Of a stretch of 64,000 nt of DNA, positions 30,134 to 39,735 are shown piece after piece. Every line of letters starts with the position of its first letter. Position 1 is the stretch's first letter. Source of the stretch: Thiocapsa roseopersicina (GTDB lineage Bacteria; Pseudomonadota; Gammaproteobacteria; Chromatiales; Chromatiaceae); NCBI RefSeq assembly GCF_900106925.1, contig NZ_FNNZ01000009.1:124001-188000 (forward strand). Reading direction: 5' to 3'. The position numbers and the translations under genes are program-made. Below the pieces are notes generated by a model. It ran no database searches and was not told where the DNA came from. It worked only from the letters and a program-made list of their open reading frames with translations.

Positions 30134-30738
30134 ATGGTTTGTCCGAGACTCGCACGCCGCCGATGAAGAGATCCGGGGGGCGATCCGGGGCGCATCCCGC
30201 GCAGCCGGCGCGCGAGCCGCCGAAACAGACGATAACAGCAAGGATCGATGCGTTGCGTCGCCATGGCCAGAGGCGCCGGATCCGGAACGGGTGCGAGACT
30301 GCTGGCACGGATGCGCTCGCTGATCGGCCGATCGCCGGACTGATCTCCGGTTTGGAGCGTACGTCCCGACCAAACCCCGACCCAACCGGGAACCGCGCCG
30401 CCCAGGACAACCGCGCGGGCCACGCCCCGCATCGGTCCGGGGACATCCGGACCGAGCTCGGTCGCGAGCCACTCGTCGAGCAGCTTGGACGCCTCCTCGA
30501 TGCCGGTCTCGACGGCGTCGGGCACCAGGCTTGTCTCCACCTGATGCTCGAAGCGCACGCGGATCGCCGTCATCAGGAGATCGAGATCGCGCGGGTCGCG
30601 AACCCCGAGCGCGCGCAGGTAACGGGCGACGCGCGGCGCCGCCTGCTCCCAGTCGGCCGGCGACGCTGCGACCGGCTCGCCGCCGTGGAGCGGCGCATGC
30701 AATAAATCAGCGAACCTTGCGCTCACTGCGGAATCCAT
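30130..30738 (-). CDS. hypothetical protein between opgG and opgH
   Basis: The 202-residue frame overlaps the opgG end by 16 bases and the opgH start by four bases (ATGA), so it behaves like a translated operon member. The first 110 residues look like a compact helical domain (PRVARYLRALGVRDPRDLDLL, LLDEWLATEL). The remainder is Arg/Pro-rich, with PLAMATQRIDPCCYRLFRRLARRL near the end. I do not recognise a family. The position suggests it replaces the cytosolic N-terminal region that is fused in E. coli OpgH. Codon use is like its neighbours. Confidence 0.6.
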   Translation of the reverse strand: MDSAVSARFADLLHAPLHGGEPVAASPADWEQAAPRVARYLRALGVRDPRDLDLLMTAIRVRFEHQVETSLVPDAVETGIEEASKLLDEWLATELGPDVPGPMRGVARAVVLGGAVPGWVGVWSGRTLQTGDQSGDRPISERIRASSLAPVPDPAPLAMATQRIDPCCYRLFRRLARRLRGMRPGSPPGSLHRRRASLGQTI

Positions 30739-32288
30739 TCGAAGCTCCAGGTCTCCGACAGCACGTCGTTCCCGTCATAGAGGAACCCGCGCAGCTCCGC
30801 CGTTCGGCCACGCTCGGGTGTCAGCTCGAAGAACAGGCGCCAACCGCCGGTTTCCGGGTTCTTTTGCGCGATCGGGGGAGACAGCTCGCCCGATGTGGTG
30901 GTGACGGTCGCCATGACCGGGGTCTCGGCCGGCAGCTTCGAGAGGCTCTCGCCGACGAAATCCACAACGAACTTGCGACGATCGGAATCCAGGACGTCCG
31001 TGCCGGCGGCACCGATGCGGGTCGCCAGGGTCCGTCCGCCGGTCAAACGCTCCTCCGGATCGGCGGAATATCTCAGGCGATAGGCAAACTCCATCTCGGC
31101 GCCCGCTTCGACGCGGCGCTCCGGCGTCCAGAAGGCGACGATATTGTCGTAGCGCTCCGAGTTGCTCGGGATCTCGACCACCTCCACCACGCCCTTGCCC
31201 CAGTCGCCGATGGGCTCGACCTGCGCGCTCGGGCGATTGTGGTAATGGGCCTCGAGGTCCTGATAGTGGGCGAAGTCGCGGTCGCGTTGCAGCAGACCGA
31301 ACATCCGCGGATTCTCGACCTGGAAGGTACTGATGCGCAGACCGAGCGGATTGACCAAGGGGCGCCAGATGCGCTCGCCGGTCCCGGTCTCGATGATGAG
31401 TCCGTCCGAGTCATGCACCTCGGGGCGGAAATCATCCATGAACCGCTCGGTGAGCTCGCCGTGCATGAACATGCTGGTCAAGGGCGCAATGCCGACCTTC
31501 TCGACCGAGTCCCGGAAGTAGAGATGGTTCTTGACGTCCATGGTCGTCTCGAGACCGGGCTTGATCACGAACCGGTAAGCCCCGGACACGCTCGGGCTGT
31601 CCATGAGGGCATAGACCGTGATCTCGACGGCGTCCTCGGCAGGTTTTTCGATCCAGAACTCGCGAAACAACGGAAACTCTTCGCGGGTCGACAGGCCGGT
31701 ATCGATTGCCAGACCGCGCGTGGTGATCCCGTAATTCAGATTCTGGGCCACCGCGCGGAAGTAGCTGGCACCCAGGAAGACCGCAACCTCGTCGAAGAGA
31801 TCGTCGCGATTGATGGGGTAGAGCAGACGCAGACCCGCGAATCCCAAGTCGTGCGGGATCTGCTCGGGGACCGGATTCTTGCCGTAATCAAACAGCTCGG
31901 TCGAGAACTCGACCGGTGTGACCTCATTTCCGTCGATAAGATTGATGGTCACCCGGTCTTGGAACATGAATCCGCGATGGAAAAACTGGGCCTGGAACGG
32001 CAGCCCGTCACCGCGCCAAAGGGAATGATCCGGTCGAAAACGGATATCTCGGAAACCGTCGTAGTCCAGCGATGCGAATGCCTCGGGAAGCTCGGGCGCA
32101 TCGCGTTGATAAGGCGCCTGCGCCAGCTCCGCGGCACGGCGCACGACGTTCGCAAAGGTGAAGGCACCGGGCACGCCGGCATCCTCCGGCGCCGCAGCGG
32201 GCTGGGCGACAGTCTCTCCCGCCAGCGTCATCGCAAAAGCGACGAGCAGGCCGGCGGAGATTCGTTTGAGGTCGCGAGATGGATTCAT
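30723..32288 (-). CDS. opgG: periplasmic glucans biosynthesis protein OpgG
   Basis: The 521-residue protein has a signal peptide (ISAGLLVAFAMTLAGETVA). Typical OpgG stretches follow: FRDIRFRPDHSLWRGDGLPFQAQFFHRGF, GFAGLRLLYPIN, FLGASYFRAV, YGITTRGLAIDT and ENPRMFGLLQRDRDFAHYQD. Recent work on the family describes it as a beta-1,2-glucanase acting on the periplasmic glucan backbone. The gene leads the opgG-orf-opgH operon. Confidence 0.94.
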   Translation of the reverse strand: MNPSRDLKRISAGLLVAFAMTLAGETVAQPAAAPEDAGVPGAFTFANVVRRAAELAQAPYQRDAPELPEAFASLDYDGFRDIRFRPDHSLWRGDGLPFQAQFFHRGFMFQDRVTINLIDGNEVTPVEFSTELFDYGKNPVPEQIPHDLGFAGLRLLYPINRDDLFDEVAVFLGASYFRAVAQNLNYGITTRGLAIDTGLSTREEFPLFREFWIEKPAEDAVEITVYALMDSPSVSGAYRFVIKPGLETTMDVKNHLYFRDSVEKVGIAPLTSMFMHGELTERFMDDFRPEVHDSDGLIIETGTGERIWRPLVNPLGLRISTFQVENPRMFGLLQRDRDFAHYQDLEAHYHNRPSAQVEPIGDWGKGVVEVVEIPSNSERYDNIVAFWTPERRVEAGAEMEFAYRLRYSADPEERLTGGRTLATRIGAAGTDVLDSDRRKFVVDFVGESLSKLPAETPVMATVTTTSGELSPPIAQKNPETGGWRLFFELTPERGRTAELRGFLYDGNDVLSETWSFEWIPQ

Positions 32289-32979
32289 AGTCGGAAGCGC
32301 CAGGTTGTCCAGTGAGAGATGCCGGTCGAAGATCGTTAAAAAGGTAGCTCATGGCGGAATCGTCGGTGCCGGGCGCGGCGCCCGTGCGGCCAGGACAACC
32401 GCCATCGAGTGGCTCGGTTATCGGCCGCAACCGTGCATCGGGATCGTCGAGGATGGATTCGGATCGCTCGCCGCGGGCTCGCCGTCGACGCACGGCCTCC
32501 GCGGAGCGGACCGACCGACCCGCGGTGAGCACCGCGAAGGTGAGGATGACCCTGGCGTGCGACGCGGCATCGATCCGAAGCAAAAGGCCCCGGCTCCTTC
32601 TCCACCGCCATCAAGCAGGTCAATTTACACGCACATCTTAAGTGAGCGTCGGGTCCGCGTGAAGCCCCCCGAAAGAGGTCGCGACGCGTGTCATCCTCGC
32701 TCGGGTCAGACGCCGACATCGCCGCCGGCGCCGCGCCTTAGATGTCGGCCGCCACCACCTAGGGCTCGAGCCCGTAGGTGGCTATTGAAGCGGGTCGATT
32801 CGGGGGTACTCAGGATCGATTCGACGATTCCCGCGCAACCGATCACGCAACCGGTCAGGCCCTAAGGCTATACTCGCGCCCGGCCAGCGTCATCCGCGAC
32901 GTTGGGCCAGGGTAGCCGGAAGGGTCGTCGTGCGCTCCGCCGGCACTCGCTTCCCCGATCTCGAAGGCCCTGCTCCACC
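32289..32979. other. intergenic region with two hairpins
   Basis: About 690 bp between divergent opgG and the ABC gene contain no convincing coding frame. Near 32712-32781 there are two adjacent hairpins (separate entry). A TATACT at 32869-32874 resembles a -10 box for the ABC gene, without a clear -35 box. Confidence 0.6.
32712..32781. other. two adjacent stem-loops
   Basis: GCCGACATC at 32712-32720 pairs with GATGTCGGC at 32741-32749. Directly after it, CCACCTA (32755-32761) pairs with TAGGTGG (32775-32781) around the palindrome GGGCTCGAGCCC (32762-32773). They lie upstream of the ABC gene and could be a structured 5' leader or a decayed repeat. No T tract follows. Confidence 0.5.
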
Positions 32980-34662
32980 ATGATTGCACTGCGCACAACC
33001 ATCAGCCGCACGACCTGGAAACGTTTCCTCGAAATGCTCGCCATGCTGGCGCGCTCGGAGGTCGGCGGCAAAGCGAAGCTGCTGTTCGCCTTGTTGATCC
33101 TGCTTCTGTTCGGCATGAACGGCTTGAATGTGCTCAACAGCTACGTCGGCCGGGATTTCATGACGGCCATCGAGAACAAGGACATGGGCGGTTTCAGCCA
33201 CTTCGCCCTCCTCTACGTCGGCGTGTTCGCGCTCTCAACCCTGGTCGCGGTCTATTTTCGCTACAGCGAGGAGCGCTTGGGTCTGGTCTGGCGCACCTGG
33301 CTGACGGGGCGGGCCGTGGAGCGTTATCTCGACAATCGGACCTATTTTCGCCTGCAGGACACGGGGGATCTGGCCAACCCGGATCAACGCATCAGCGAGG
33401 ATATCCGCTACCTCACCGCCACGACGCTCTCTTTCGTGCTCCTTTTGCTCAACGCGAGCTTCACGGTGATCGCCTTCTCGGGCGTCATGTGGAGCATCAG
33501 CCCGCTCCTGTTCGTCGTGGCCGTTTCCTATGCCGCGCTGGGCTCGTTCATGACGGTGCTCCTCGGCAAGCCGCTGATCCGTCTGAATTACGACCAGCTC
33601 GACAAGGAGGCGAACTTTCGCTCGCGCCTGATCCATGTCCGCGAGAACGCAGACTCCATCGCGCTCCTGCGACGCGAGGCCAGACTGAAATACCAGCTGC
33701 TCGAGCGCCTCGCCGATCTGACGACGAATTTCCAACGCATCATCCTGGTGAACCGCAACCTCGGATTCTTCACCACCGGCTACAACTACATGATCCAGAT
33801 CATCCCGGCCCTGGTCGTCGCCCCCTTGTTCATCAAGGGCGACGCCCAGTTCGGGGTCATCGCCCAATCCGCGATCGCCTTCGCCCACCTGCTCGGCGCC
33901 TTTTCGCTGATCGTCACCCAGTTTCAGTCGATCTCGGCCTATACGGCCGTGATCGCACGTCTGGCGGGGCTGCGCGAGGCGATGGGCGAGGACCAGCCCC
34001 CGGGGGCACCGAACATCGAGATCTGCAACGACTGCGACCGCGTTGCATTCGACGCACTGACGCTGCGCTCGCCGCGCAGCGGGCGCGACCTGGTCAATGC
34101 CTTGTCCGCCTCGGTCCCGCGCGGCAAACGCCTCTTGATCATCGCCCCGAACGAGTCGGCCAAGACGGCCCTGTTCCGCGCGACCGCCGGACTTTGGGAC
34201 GCCGGCGAAGGGCGCATCCTGCGCCCGAACGACCGAGCCCTCATGTTCCTTCCGGAGCGGCCCTATCTCCCGCCCGGAACGCTGCGGCAGCTGGTCACGC
34301 CAAGCGACTCCAACGGCTCCTTCACCGACGAGCGCATCCTCGCGACCTTGCGGGCGCTCAAGCTCGAGCCCGCGCTCGTTCGGGCGGGCGGGCTTGACAC
34401 GGAGCGCAACTGGAACGAGCTGCTCTCGCTCGGCGAGCAACAGCTTCTGGCGTTCGCGCGGGTGATCCTCGCCGAGCCCGCCTTCGTCATGCTCGACCAC
34501 CCGACCCGGGCGCTGAGCGAATGCCAGATCGACGAGCTGCTCGCGATGCTGCGCGAGCGCGGGATGACCTACATCACGCTCGGCGACGAGGACGACGACC
34601 CCGCCGCCTACGACGAGGTGCTGTCGGTCGCTCAGGACGGCACCTGGAGCTCGCAGACATGA
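32980..34662 (+). CDS. SbmA/YddA-like ABC membrane protein with degenerate ATPase
   Basis: The 560-residue protein fuses a six-helix membrane domain (residues 1-330, with GRDFMTAIENKDMGGF and PDQRISEDIRYLTATTLSF typical of YddA/BacA-type ABC proteins) to a C-terminal nucleotide-binding domain. The signature LSLGEQQLLAFAR is normal for the family. The Walker A is APNESAKTA (near 388-396) instead of a G-x-x-G-x-G-K-S/T form, and the residue after the Walker B Asp is His507 (LDHPT) where a catalytic Glu is expected. ATP hydrolysis may be lost or very slow. It overlaps the glycosidase gene by four bases. Confidence 0.8.
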   Translation: MIALRTTISRTTWKRFLEMLAMLARSEVGGKAKLLFALLILLLFGMNGLNVLNSYVGRDFMTAIENKDMGGFSHFALLYVGVFALSTLVAVYFRYSEERLGLVWRTWLTGRAVERYLDNRTYFRLQDTGDLANPDQRISEDIRYLTATTLSFVLLLLNASFTVIAFSGVMWSISPLLFVVAVSYAALGSFMTVLLGKPLIRLNYDQLDKEANFRSRLIHVRENADSIALLRREARLKYQLLERLADLTTNFQRIILVNRNLGFFTTGYNYMIQIIPALVVAPLFIKGDAQFGVIAQSAIAFAHLLGAFSLIVTQFQSISAYTAVIARLAGLREAMGEDQPPGAPNIEICNDCDRVAFDALTLRSPRSGRDLVNALSASVPRGKRLLIIAPNESAKTALFRATAGLWDAGEGRILRPNDRALMFLPERPYLPPGTLRQLVTPSDSNGSFTDERILATLRALKLEPALVRAGGLDTERNWNELLSLGEQQLLAFARVILAEPAFVMLDHPTRALSECQIDELLAMLRERGMTYITLGDEDDDPAAYDEVLSVAQDGTWSSQT

Positions 34663-36047
34663 GCAAACCCCCAACCGAGATACGCAGCGATTCGCCGTCG
34701 CGGGACTTCCTATGGGGGGCCGCGACCTCGGCCTACCAGATCGAGGGCTCTCCGCTCGCCGACGGGGCGGGGCCGAGCATCTGGCATCGCTTCGCCAACA
34801 CGCCCGGTCGCGTCTTGAACGGCGACACCGGGGATATCGCCTGCGACCACTACCGGCGCTGGCACGAGGATGTCGCCTTGATGGCGGCCCTCGGTGTGAA
34901 CGCCTATCGCTTCAGCGTGGCCTGGGCGCGGATCCTCCCCGAGGGCACCGGGCGGGTGAATCAGGCGGGCCTGGATTTCTACCGATGCCTGGTCGATGCG
35001 TTGCTGGAGCAGGGGATCGAGCCCATGCTTACCCTTTACCACTGGGATCTCCCCGAGGCACTCGACACGCGGGGCGGCTGGGCGAGCGACGCCAGTCCGG
35101 GGTGGTTCGCGGATTATGCGCAGGTCCTGTATCGCGCCCTCGGCGACCGGGTCCGCCTCTGGATCACATTGAACGAACCCTGGGTCATCACTGCAGGCGG
35201 CTATCTCTACGGCGACCTGGCCCCCGGGCATCGCAGCCTGCACGAGACGCCGATCGTCGCGCACAACCTGCTGCGCGCCCATGCCGCGGCCTTGGCGAGC
35301 GGTCGTGCCGAGGGGATCGAGCGCATCGGGCTTGCCGTCAACCTCGAGCCGCAGTATCCGGCGAGTCCATCGGCGGAGGACATCGGCGCGACGGCACACC
35401 GCGACGCCTTCATCAATCGCTGGTTTCTCGACCCGGTCTTCCTCGGCCGCTACCCCGCGGAGATGGAAACCATCTTCGGCAGCGCTTGGCCGCGGCACAG
35501 TCCAAGCGAGCTGGACGCTTTGCGCGCCCCGCCGGACTTCATCGGCGTAAACTATTACTCGCGCTCGGTCGTGCGCGCGGATCCGACCGAGCAGCCTGTT
35601 GGCGCCCGCCGTGTGCGCCAAGACGCACGCCCGCACACGGCGATGGACTGGGAGGTCTACCCGCAAGGGCTGACCGACATCCTCCTCTGGATTCAGGGAC
35701 GTTACGGCAACCCGCCGGTCTACATCACGGAGAACGGCGCGGCCTTCGACGACCCGCCGCCGGTCGCGGGTCGTCTGCACGACCGGCAGCGCGTCGCCTA
35801 TCTACGCACCCATCTGCGCGCGGCCTCCCGTGCGCTGCGCCGAGGCGTCGATCTGCGCGGCTATTTCGCCTGGTCGCTGCTGGATAATTTCGAGTGGAGC
35901 TACGGCTACGCGAAGCGCTTCGGCCTCGTCCACGTCGATCCCGTTGATCGGCAACGCCTGATCAAGGACAGCGGTCGATTTTATCGCGACGCGATTCGCC
36001 GTTACGGCCGCGGCCCGCGGCACGGCGACCTGAGCGCGCGGGACTGA
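34659..36047 (+). CDS. GH1 family beta-glucosidase
   Basis: The 462-residue enzyme is full length for GH1. It has FLWGAATSAYQIEG at the start, the acid/base Glu173 in TLNEPW and the nucleophile Glu358 in ITENGAAF, with the usual WSLLDNFEW near the C-terminus. There is no signal peptide, so it is cytosolic. The start codon overlaps the stop of the ABC gene (ATGA), which suggests that glucosides imported or handled by that protein are its substrates. This pairing is an inference. The gene runs on toward the glycogen genes. Confidence 0.93.
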   Translation: MSKPPTEIRSDSPSRDFLWGAATSAYQIEGSPLADGAGPSIWHRFANTPGRVLNGDTGDIACDHYRRWHEDVALMAALGVNAYRFSVAWARILPEGTGRVNQAGLDFYRCLVDALLEQGIEPMLTLYHWDLPEALDTRGGWASDASPGWFADYAQVLYRALGDRVRLWITLNEPWVITAGGYLYGDLAPGHRSLHETPIVAHNLLRAHAAALASGRAEGIERIGLAVNLEPQYPASPSAEDIGATAHRDAFINRWFLDPVFLGRYPAEMETIFGSAWPRHSPSELDALRAPPDFIGVNYYSRSVVRADPTEQPVGARRVRQDARPHTAMDWEVYPQGLTDILLWIQGRYGNPPVYITENGAAFDDPPPVAGRLHDRQRVAYLRTHLRAASRALRRGVDLRGYFAWSLLDNFEWSYGYAKRFGLVHVDPVDRQRLIKDSGRFYRDAIRRYGRGPRHGDLSARD

Positions 36048-36207
36048 TTCGGCTCGGGCCGCGTCGCGCGGGATCTTCGATCGCGACCTTCGGATGGGAT
36101 CTCGCGATCACCGGCCCAAAAACGCCGGGGCGCGACGCCCGGGGTACACTAGCCCTCGGCCGCTGAGTCGTACCCGGAACGAACACCGCTGCAGGAAGAA
36201 ATCAGGC

Positions 36208-38331
36208 ATGGCGAAAAAGCCGACTGGATCCAAGCCAACCGGATCGAAAAAGGACGCCGCACGTCGCGGCGCATCCAAGCACACCGCACCCAAGTCCGCG
36301 ACAACGAGCCGTCCACTGCCTGCGGGCGAGGCACAGGTCGCCGCGGTCGGCTTGGGCTCGTCCGTGCCGGATCAGGGCGTATCGCCCCCGGCAGGCACGC
36401 CCGAGAGCAAGGCGCCCGAAACCGAGACCTCCCCTCCTGCGGTCTCGGCACACACTCCCCGGACAACCGCCGCCGCGCAGCCTCAGACCGACTCAGCGCC
36501 GACGCAGGCGCCGGCTGCGGCACGCCTACCGGGCGGATCGACCGCAGGCGGCGAGACGTCGCCCGAGCCCGAACCGAAGACCGAGCCTAAGCCCGAGCAG
36601 GCGACACCGCCGGCCCGCAGCTCGACGCCCGCGGACTCTTCGGCACCGCCGCCCATGCGACCCCGACCGACGCGCGACCCGGAGCCGGCGTCCAAGCCCG
36701 CGCAAATGCCCTTAGCGGAACCCGAGCCGGTGCCCGAGAAACCATTGGCGCCTCCGCCCGAGCCGAAGCTCGCATCCGTGCCCGAGCCGGAATACGAGCA
36801 GCCACGCGAGCCCGAGCCGATCCATGCGCCGGCACCGCCCGCGCCCGCGCGGCCGAGCCTCTTCATCGTCCACATCACGCCCGAGCTGGCCTCGGTCGCC
36901 AAGGTCGGCGGGCTGGCCGACGTGGTCTTCGGTCTGAGCCGGGAGCTTGCGATCCGCGGCAATCATGTCGAGATCATCCTGCCGATGTACGCGACCCTGC
37001 GGCACGATCAGATCTTCGAGATGCACGAGGTCTACAAGGATCTCTGGGTCCCCTGGTACGACGGCGCCATCCACTGCACGGTCTTCTTCGGCTTCGTGCA
37101 CGGGCGCAAGTGCTTCTTCATCGAGCCGCACTCGCCGGAGAACTTCTTCAACCGCGGCAGCATTTACGGCTTCAAGGACGACGTCCTGCGCTACGCCTTC
37201 TTCTCGCGTGCCGCGATGGAGTTCCTCTGGAAGGCGGGCAAGCATCCGGACGTGATCCACGTGCACGACTGGCAGACCGCCTTGGTCCCGGTGTTCCTCT
37301 ACGAGTTTTATCAGCCGCTCGGGATGACCCATCCGCGGGTCTGCCTGACCATCCACAACTTCGCCCATCAGGGGGTCACGGGCGTGGAGATCCTGCACGC
37401 GACCGGACTGCACCGGCCGGAACGCTTTTTCAATCAGGACCGGATGGCCGACAACACCTACCCCAAGGCACTGAATCTGCTCAAGGCCGGGATCGTCTAT
37501 TCCAATTTCATCACCACGGTCTCGCCGCGCTACGCCTTCGAGACCAAAGACCAAGGCCAGGGCTTCGGCTTGGAGCCGACCCTGCATACCCATCAGATGA
37601 AATACGGCGGCGTGGTCAACGGGATCGACTACGACATCTGGAACCCCGAAGTCGACCACCAGATCCCAGTGCGCTACAGCGTCGAGAGTATCGACGGCAA
37701 GTACGACAACAAGCGTGCCTTGCGGCATCGCCTGATGCTCGCCGACAACGAAAAGCCCATCGTCGCCTTCATCGGCCGACTCGACCCGCAAAAGGGTCTT
37801 GATCTGGTGCGTCACGCCATCTTCTACACGCTGGAACGCGGCGCCCAGTTCGTGCTGCTCGGATCCAGCCCGGATGAGCGTATCAACGGCGATTTCTGGG
37901 GCCTTAAACGGATGCTCAACGACAGCCCCGACTGTCATCTCGAGATCGGCTTCGACGAGGATCTCTCCCACCTCATCTACGCCGGGGCGGACATGATGCT
38001 GGTACCGAGCCGCTTCGAGCCATGCGGCTTGACCCAGCTGATCGCCCTGCGCTACGGCACCGTGCCGGTGGTCAGGGAGGTCGGCGGGCTCGCCGACACC
38101 GTCTTCGACAAGGACTATTCGCACCGTCCGCTGCACGAGCGCAACGGCTATGTCTTCCGCGATTTCGACAATGCAGGCTTGGAGTCGGCGCTGGGGCGCG
38201 CCATCGCCTGCTATCACAACCATCCCGAGCACTTCAGAGACTTGATGAAGAACGGGATGCGCAGCGACTATTCCTGGAACACGCCCGGCCAGGATTATCT
38301 CAACATCTACGACTATATCCGCGAAGGCTGA
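36208..38331 (+). CDS. glgA: glycogen synthase with long disordered N-terminus
   Basis: The last 490 residues form a GT5 glycogen/starch synthase. The ADP-glucose binding motif KVGGLADV lies at Lys232, with HDWQTALVP, VVNGIDYDIWNPEVD, FIGRLDPQKGLDLV and the C-terminal SRFEPCGLTQLIALRYGTVPVVREVGGLADTV. The first 216 residues are low-complexity, rich in Pro, Glu, Lys, Thr and Ala, with many P-E-P-type repeats, and no E. coli counterpart. The ATG at 36208 has AGGAAG upstream. The extension may tether the enzyme to a partner or granule surface. Confidence 0.92.
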   Translation: MAKKPTGSKPTGSKKDAARRGASKHTAPKSATTSRPLPAGEAQVAAVGLGSSVPDQGVSPPAGTPESKAPETETSPPAVSAHTPRTTAAAQPQTDSAPTQAPAAARLPGGSTAGGETSPEPEPKTEPKPEQATPPARSSTPADSSAPPPMRPRPTRDPEPASKPAQMPLAEPEPVPEKPLAPPPEPKLASVPEPEYEQPREPEPIHAPAPPAPARPSLFIVHITPELASVAKVGGLADVVFGLSRELAIRGNHVEIILPMYATLRHDQIFEMHEVYKDLWVPWYDGAIHCTVFFGFVHGRKCFFIEPHSPENFFNRGSIYGFKDDVLRYAFFSRAAMEFLWKAGKHPDVIHVHDWQTALVPVFLYEFYQPLGMTHPRVCLTIHNFAHQGVTGVEILHATGLHRPERFFNQDRMADNTYPKALNLLKAGIVYSNFITTVSPRYAFETKDQGQGFGLEPTLHTHQMKYGGVVNGIDYDIWNPEVDHQIPVRYSVESIDGKYDNKRALRHRLMLADNEKPIVAFIGRLDPQKGLDLVRHAIFYTLERGAQFVLLGSSPDERINGDFWGLKRMLNDSPDCHLEIGFDEDLSHLIYAGADMMLVPSRFEPCGLTQLIALRYGTVPVVREVGGLADTVFDKDYSHRPLHERNGYVFRDFDNAGLESALGRAIACYHNHPEHFRDLMKNGMRSDYSWNTPGQDYLNIYDYIREG

Positions 38332-38403
38332 ACGTCCGCCCGACGGCCTCGTCCAAGCCCCCAATCCGCCGCGCCGAGACGCGGCAAGGAGCGCATCGGC
38401 TCG

Positions 38404-39735
38404 ATGAAGATCTACAATCTATTTCCCCGGCTTGCCGGACATTTCAAGGACTGGACGCCTCACATCGAGCGGGCGTCCCGCATGGGTTTCGACTGGATCT
38501 TCGTCAACCCGATCCAGGTGCTCGGCCAATCCCGGTCCCTCTACTCGATCGCGGATCATTTCGCGATCAACGCGACCTTCGCCGCCCCGGAGACGGGTCG
38601 GACCGCGGAGGAGCAGGTTCGAGCCATGGTCGCGGAGGCCGATCGGCTGGGTCTGGGCATCATGATCGATCTCGTAATCAATCATTGCGCCAAGGACTCC
38701 CGACTGGTGCACGCGCACCCGGAGTGGTTCGTGCGCGACGGTAACGAGGTCGCCAGCGCCTTCTGTGTCGAGTCCGACGGCAACCGCGTCGTTTGGCACG
38801 ACCTCGCGCAATTCGACCACCGCGGCTCGCCCGATCGCGAGGGTCTCTTGGCCTATTGCATCGAGATGGTCGAGTACCTGATCGATCTGGGATTTCGCGG
38901 CTTCCGCTGCGACGCGGCCTACCAGATCCCGAGGCCGGTCTGGGAGCATCTGATCACTCACATCTGCAAGGCGCATCCGGACGCCGTCTTCGTCGCCGAG
39001 ACACTGGGCTGCTCGCCGGAGCAGACGCGCGAAACGGCCGCCGCCGGATTCGACGCCATCTTCAACAGCTCCAAATGGTGGGACTTCGAGGGCGGATGGC
39101 TGCTCGAGCAATACGAGCAGACGCGCCGGTTGGTCCCCTCGATCAGCTTCCCGGAGAGCCACGACACCGAGCGGCTCTTCCACGAGTCCGGCGGCAACCC
39201 CAATGCCATGAAGCAGCGCTATCTGTTCGCCGCGCTCTTCTCGACCGGCGTCATGATGCCGATCGGTTTCGAGTACGGTTTCAAACGCCGGCTCGACGTC
39301 GTGAACACCCGCCCGGAGGACTGGGAGGGCACGCACCTCGATCTCACCGCCTTCATTGCCGAGGTCAACCGGATCAAAGACCGTTTCCCGGTCTTCCGGC
39401 AGGAGGGACCGATCGAGCGGCTCCATCATCCGAATCCGGCCATCCTCCTGCTCCGCAAAGGGTCCGACACGGGCCGCGACACGGCATTGCTCGCCCTGAA
39501 CAAGGATCCCTGGAATCAGCAGCACCTGCGGATCGACGACATCTGCCAGGTCGCCCGCTCCCCGGACCCGTTGCTGGACGTCTCGCCCGAGTCACCCATG
39601 GACCAAATCCCGACCCCCTTCGAGCTCGAGCTCGGACCCGGCATGGGACGTGTCTGGGTGACCCCGGCGATCAGCTCCGAGGGCGACTCCATCGCCCGAC
39701 AAGTCTCGGCCGACGACAGAGCGCAGGTCGCTTAA
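38404..39735 (+). CDS. GH13 alpha-amylase family protein
   Basis: The 443-residue protein has a (beta/alpha)8 GH13 domain. The nucleophile Asp170 lies in FRCDAAYQIP, the acid/base Glu199 in VFVAETLG and the third carboxylate Asp254 in PESHDTERLF, with IDLVINHCAKDS earlier. The opening KIYNLFPRLAGHFKDW recalls the start of maltosyltransferase-type GH13 proteins, but the chain is shorter than GlgE. It lies 72 bp behind glgA and probably trims or transfers alpha-glucans in glycogen turnover. The TAA stop lies in a TTAAACCGCG repeat end. Confidence 0.85.
   Translation: MKIYNLFPRLAGHFKDWTPHIERASRMGFDWIFVNPIQVLGQSRSLYSIADHFAINATFAAPETGRTAEEQVRAMVAEADRLGLGIMIDLVINHCAKDSRLVHAHPEWFVRDGNEVASAFCVESDGNRVVWHDLAQFDHRGSPDREGLLAYCIEMVEYLIDLGFRGFRCDAAYQIPRPVWEHLITHICKAHPDAVFVAETLGCSPEQTRETAAAGFDAIFNSSKWWDFEGGWLLEQYEQTRRLVPSISFPESHDTERLFHESGGNPNAMKQRYLFAALFSTGVMMPIGFEYGFKRRLDVVNTRPEDWEGTHLDLTAFIAEVNRIKDRFPVFRQEGPIERLHHPNPAILLLRKGSDTGRDTALLALNKDPWNQQHLRIDDICQVARSPDPLLDVSPESPMDQIPTPFELELGPGMGRVWVTPAISSEGDSIARQVSADDRAQVA

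Noticed and set aside
24719-32620. The 13-mer CCATCAAGCAGGT at 24719 and 32608
   Set aside because: Only 13 bases are shared, with no extended similarity, so chance is adequate.
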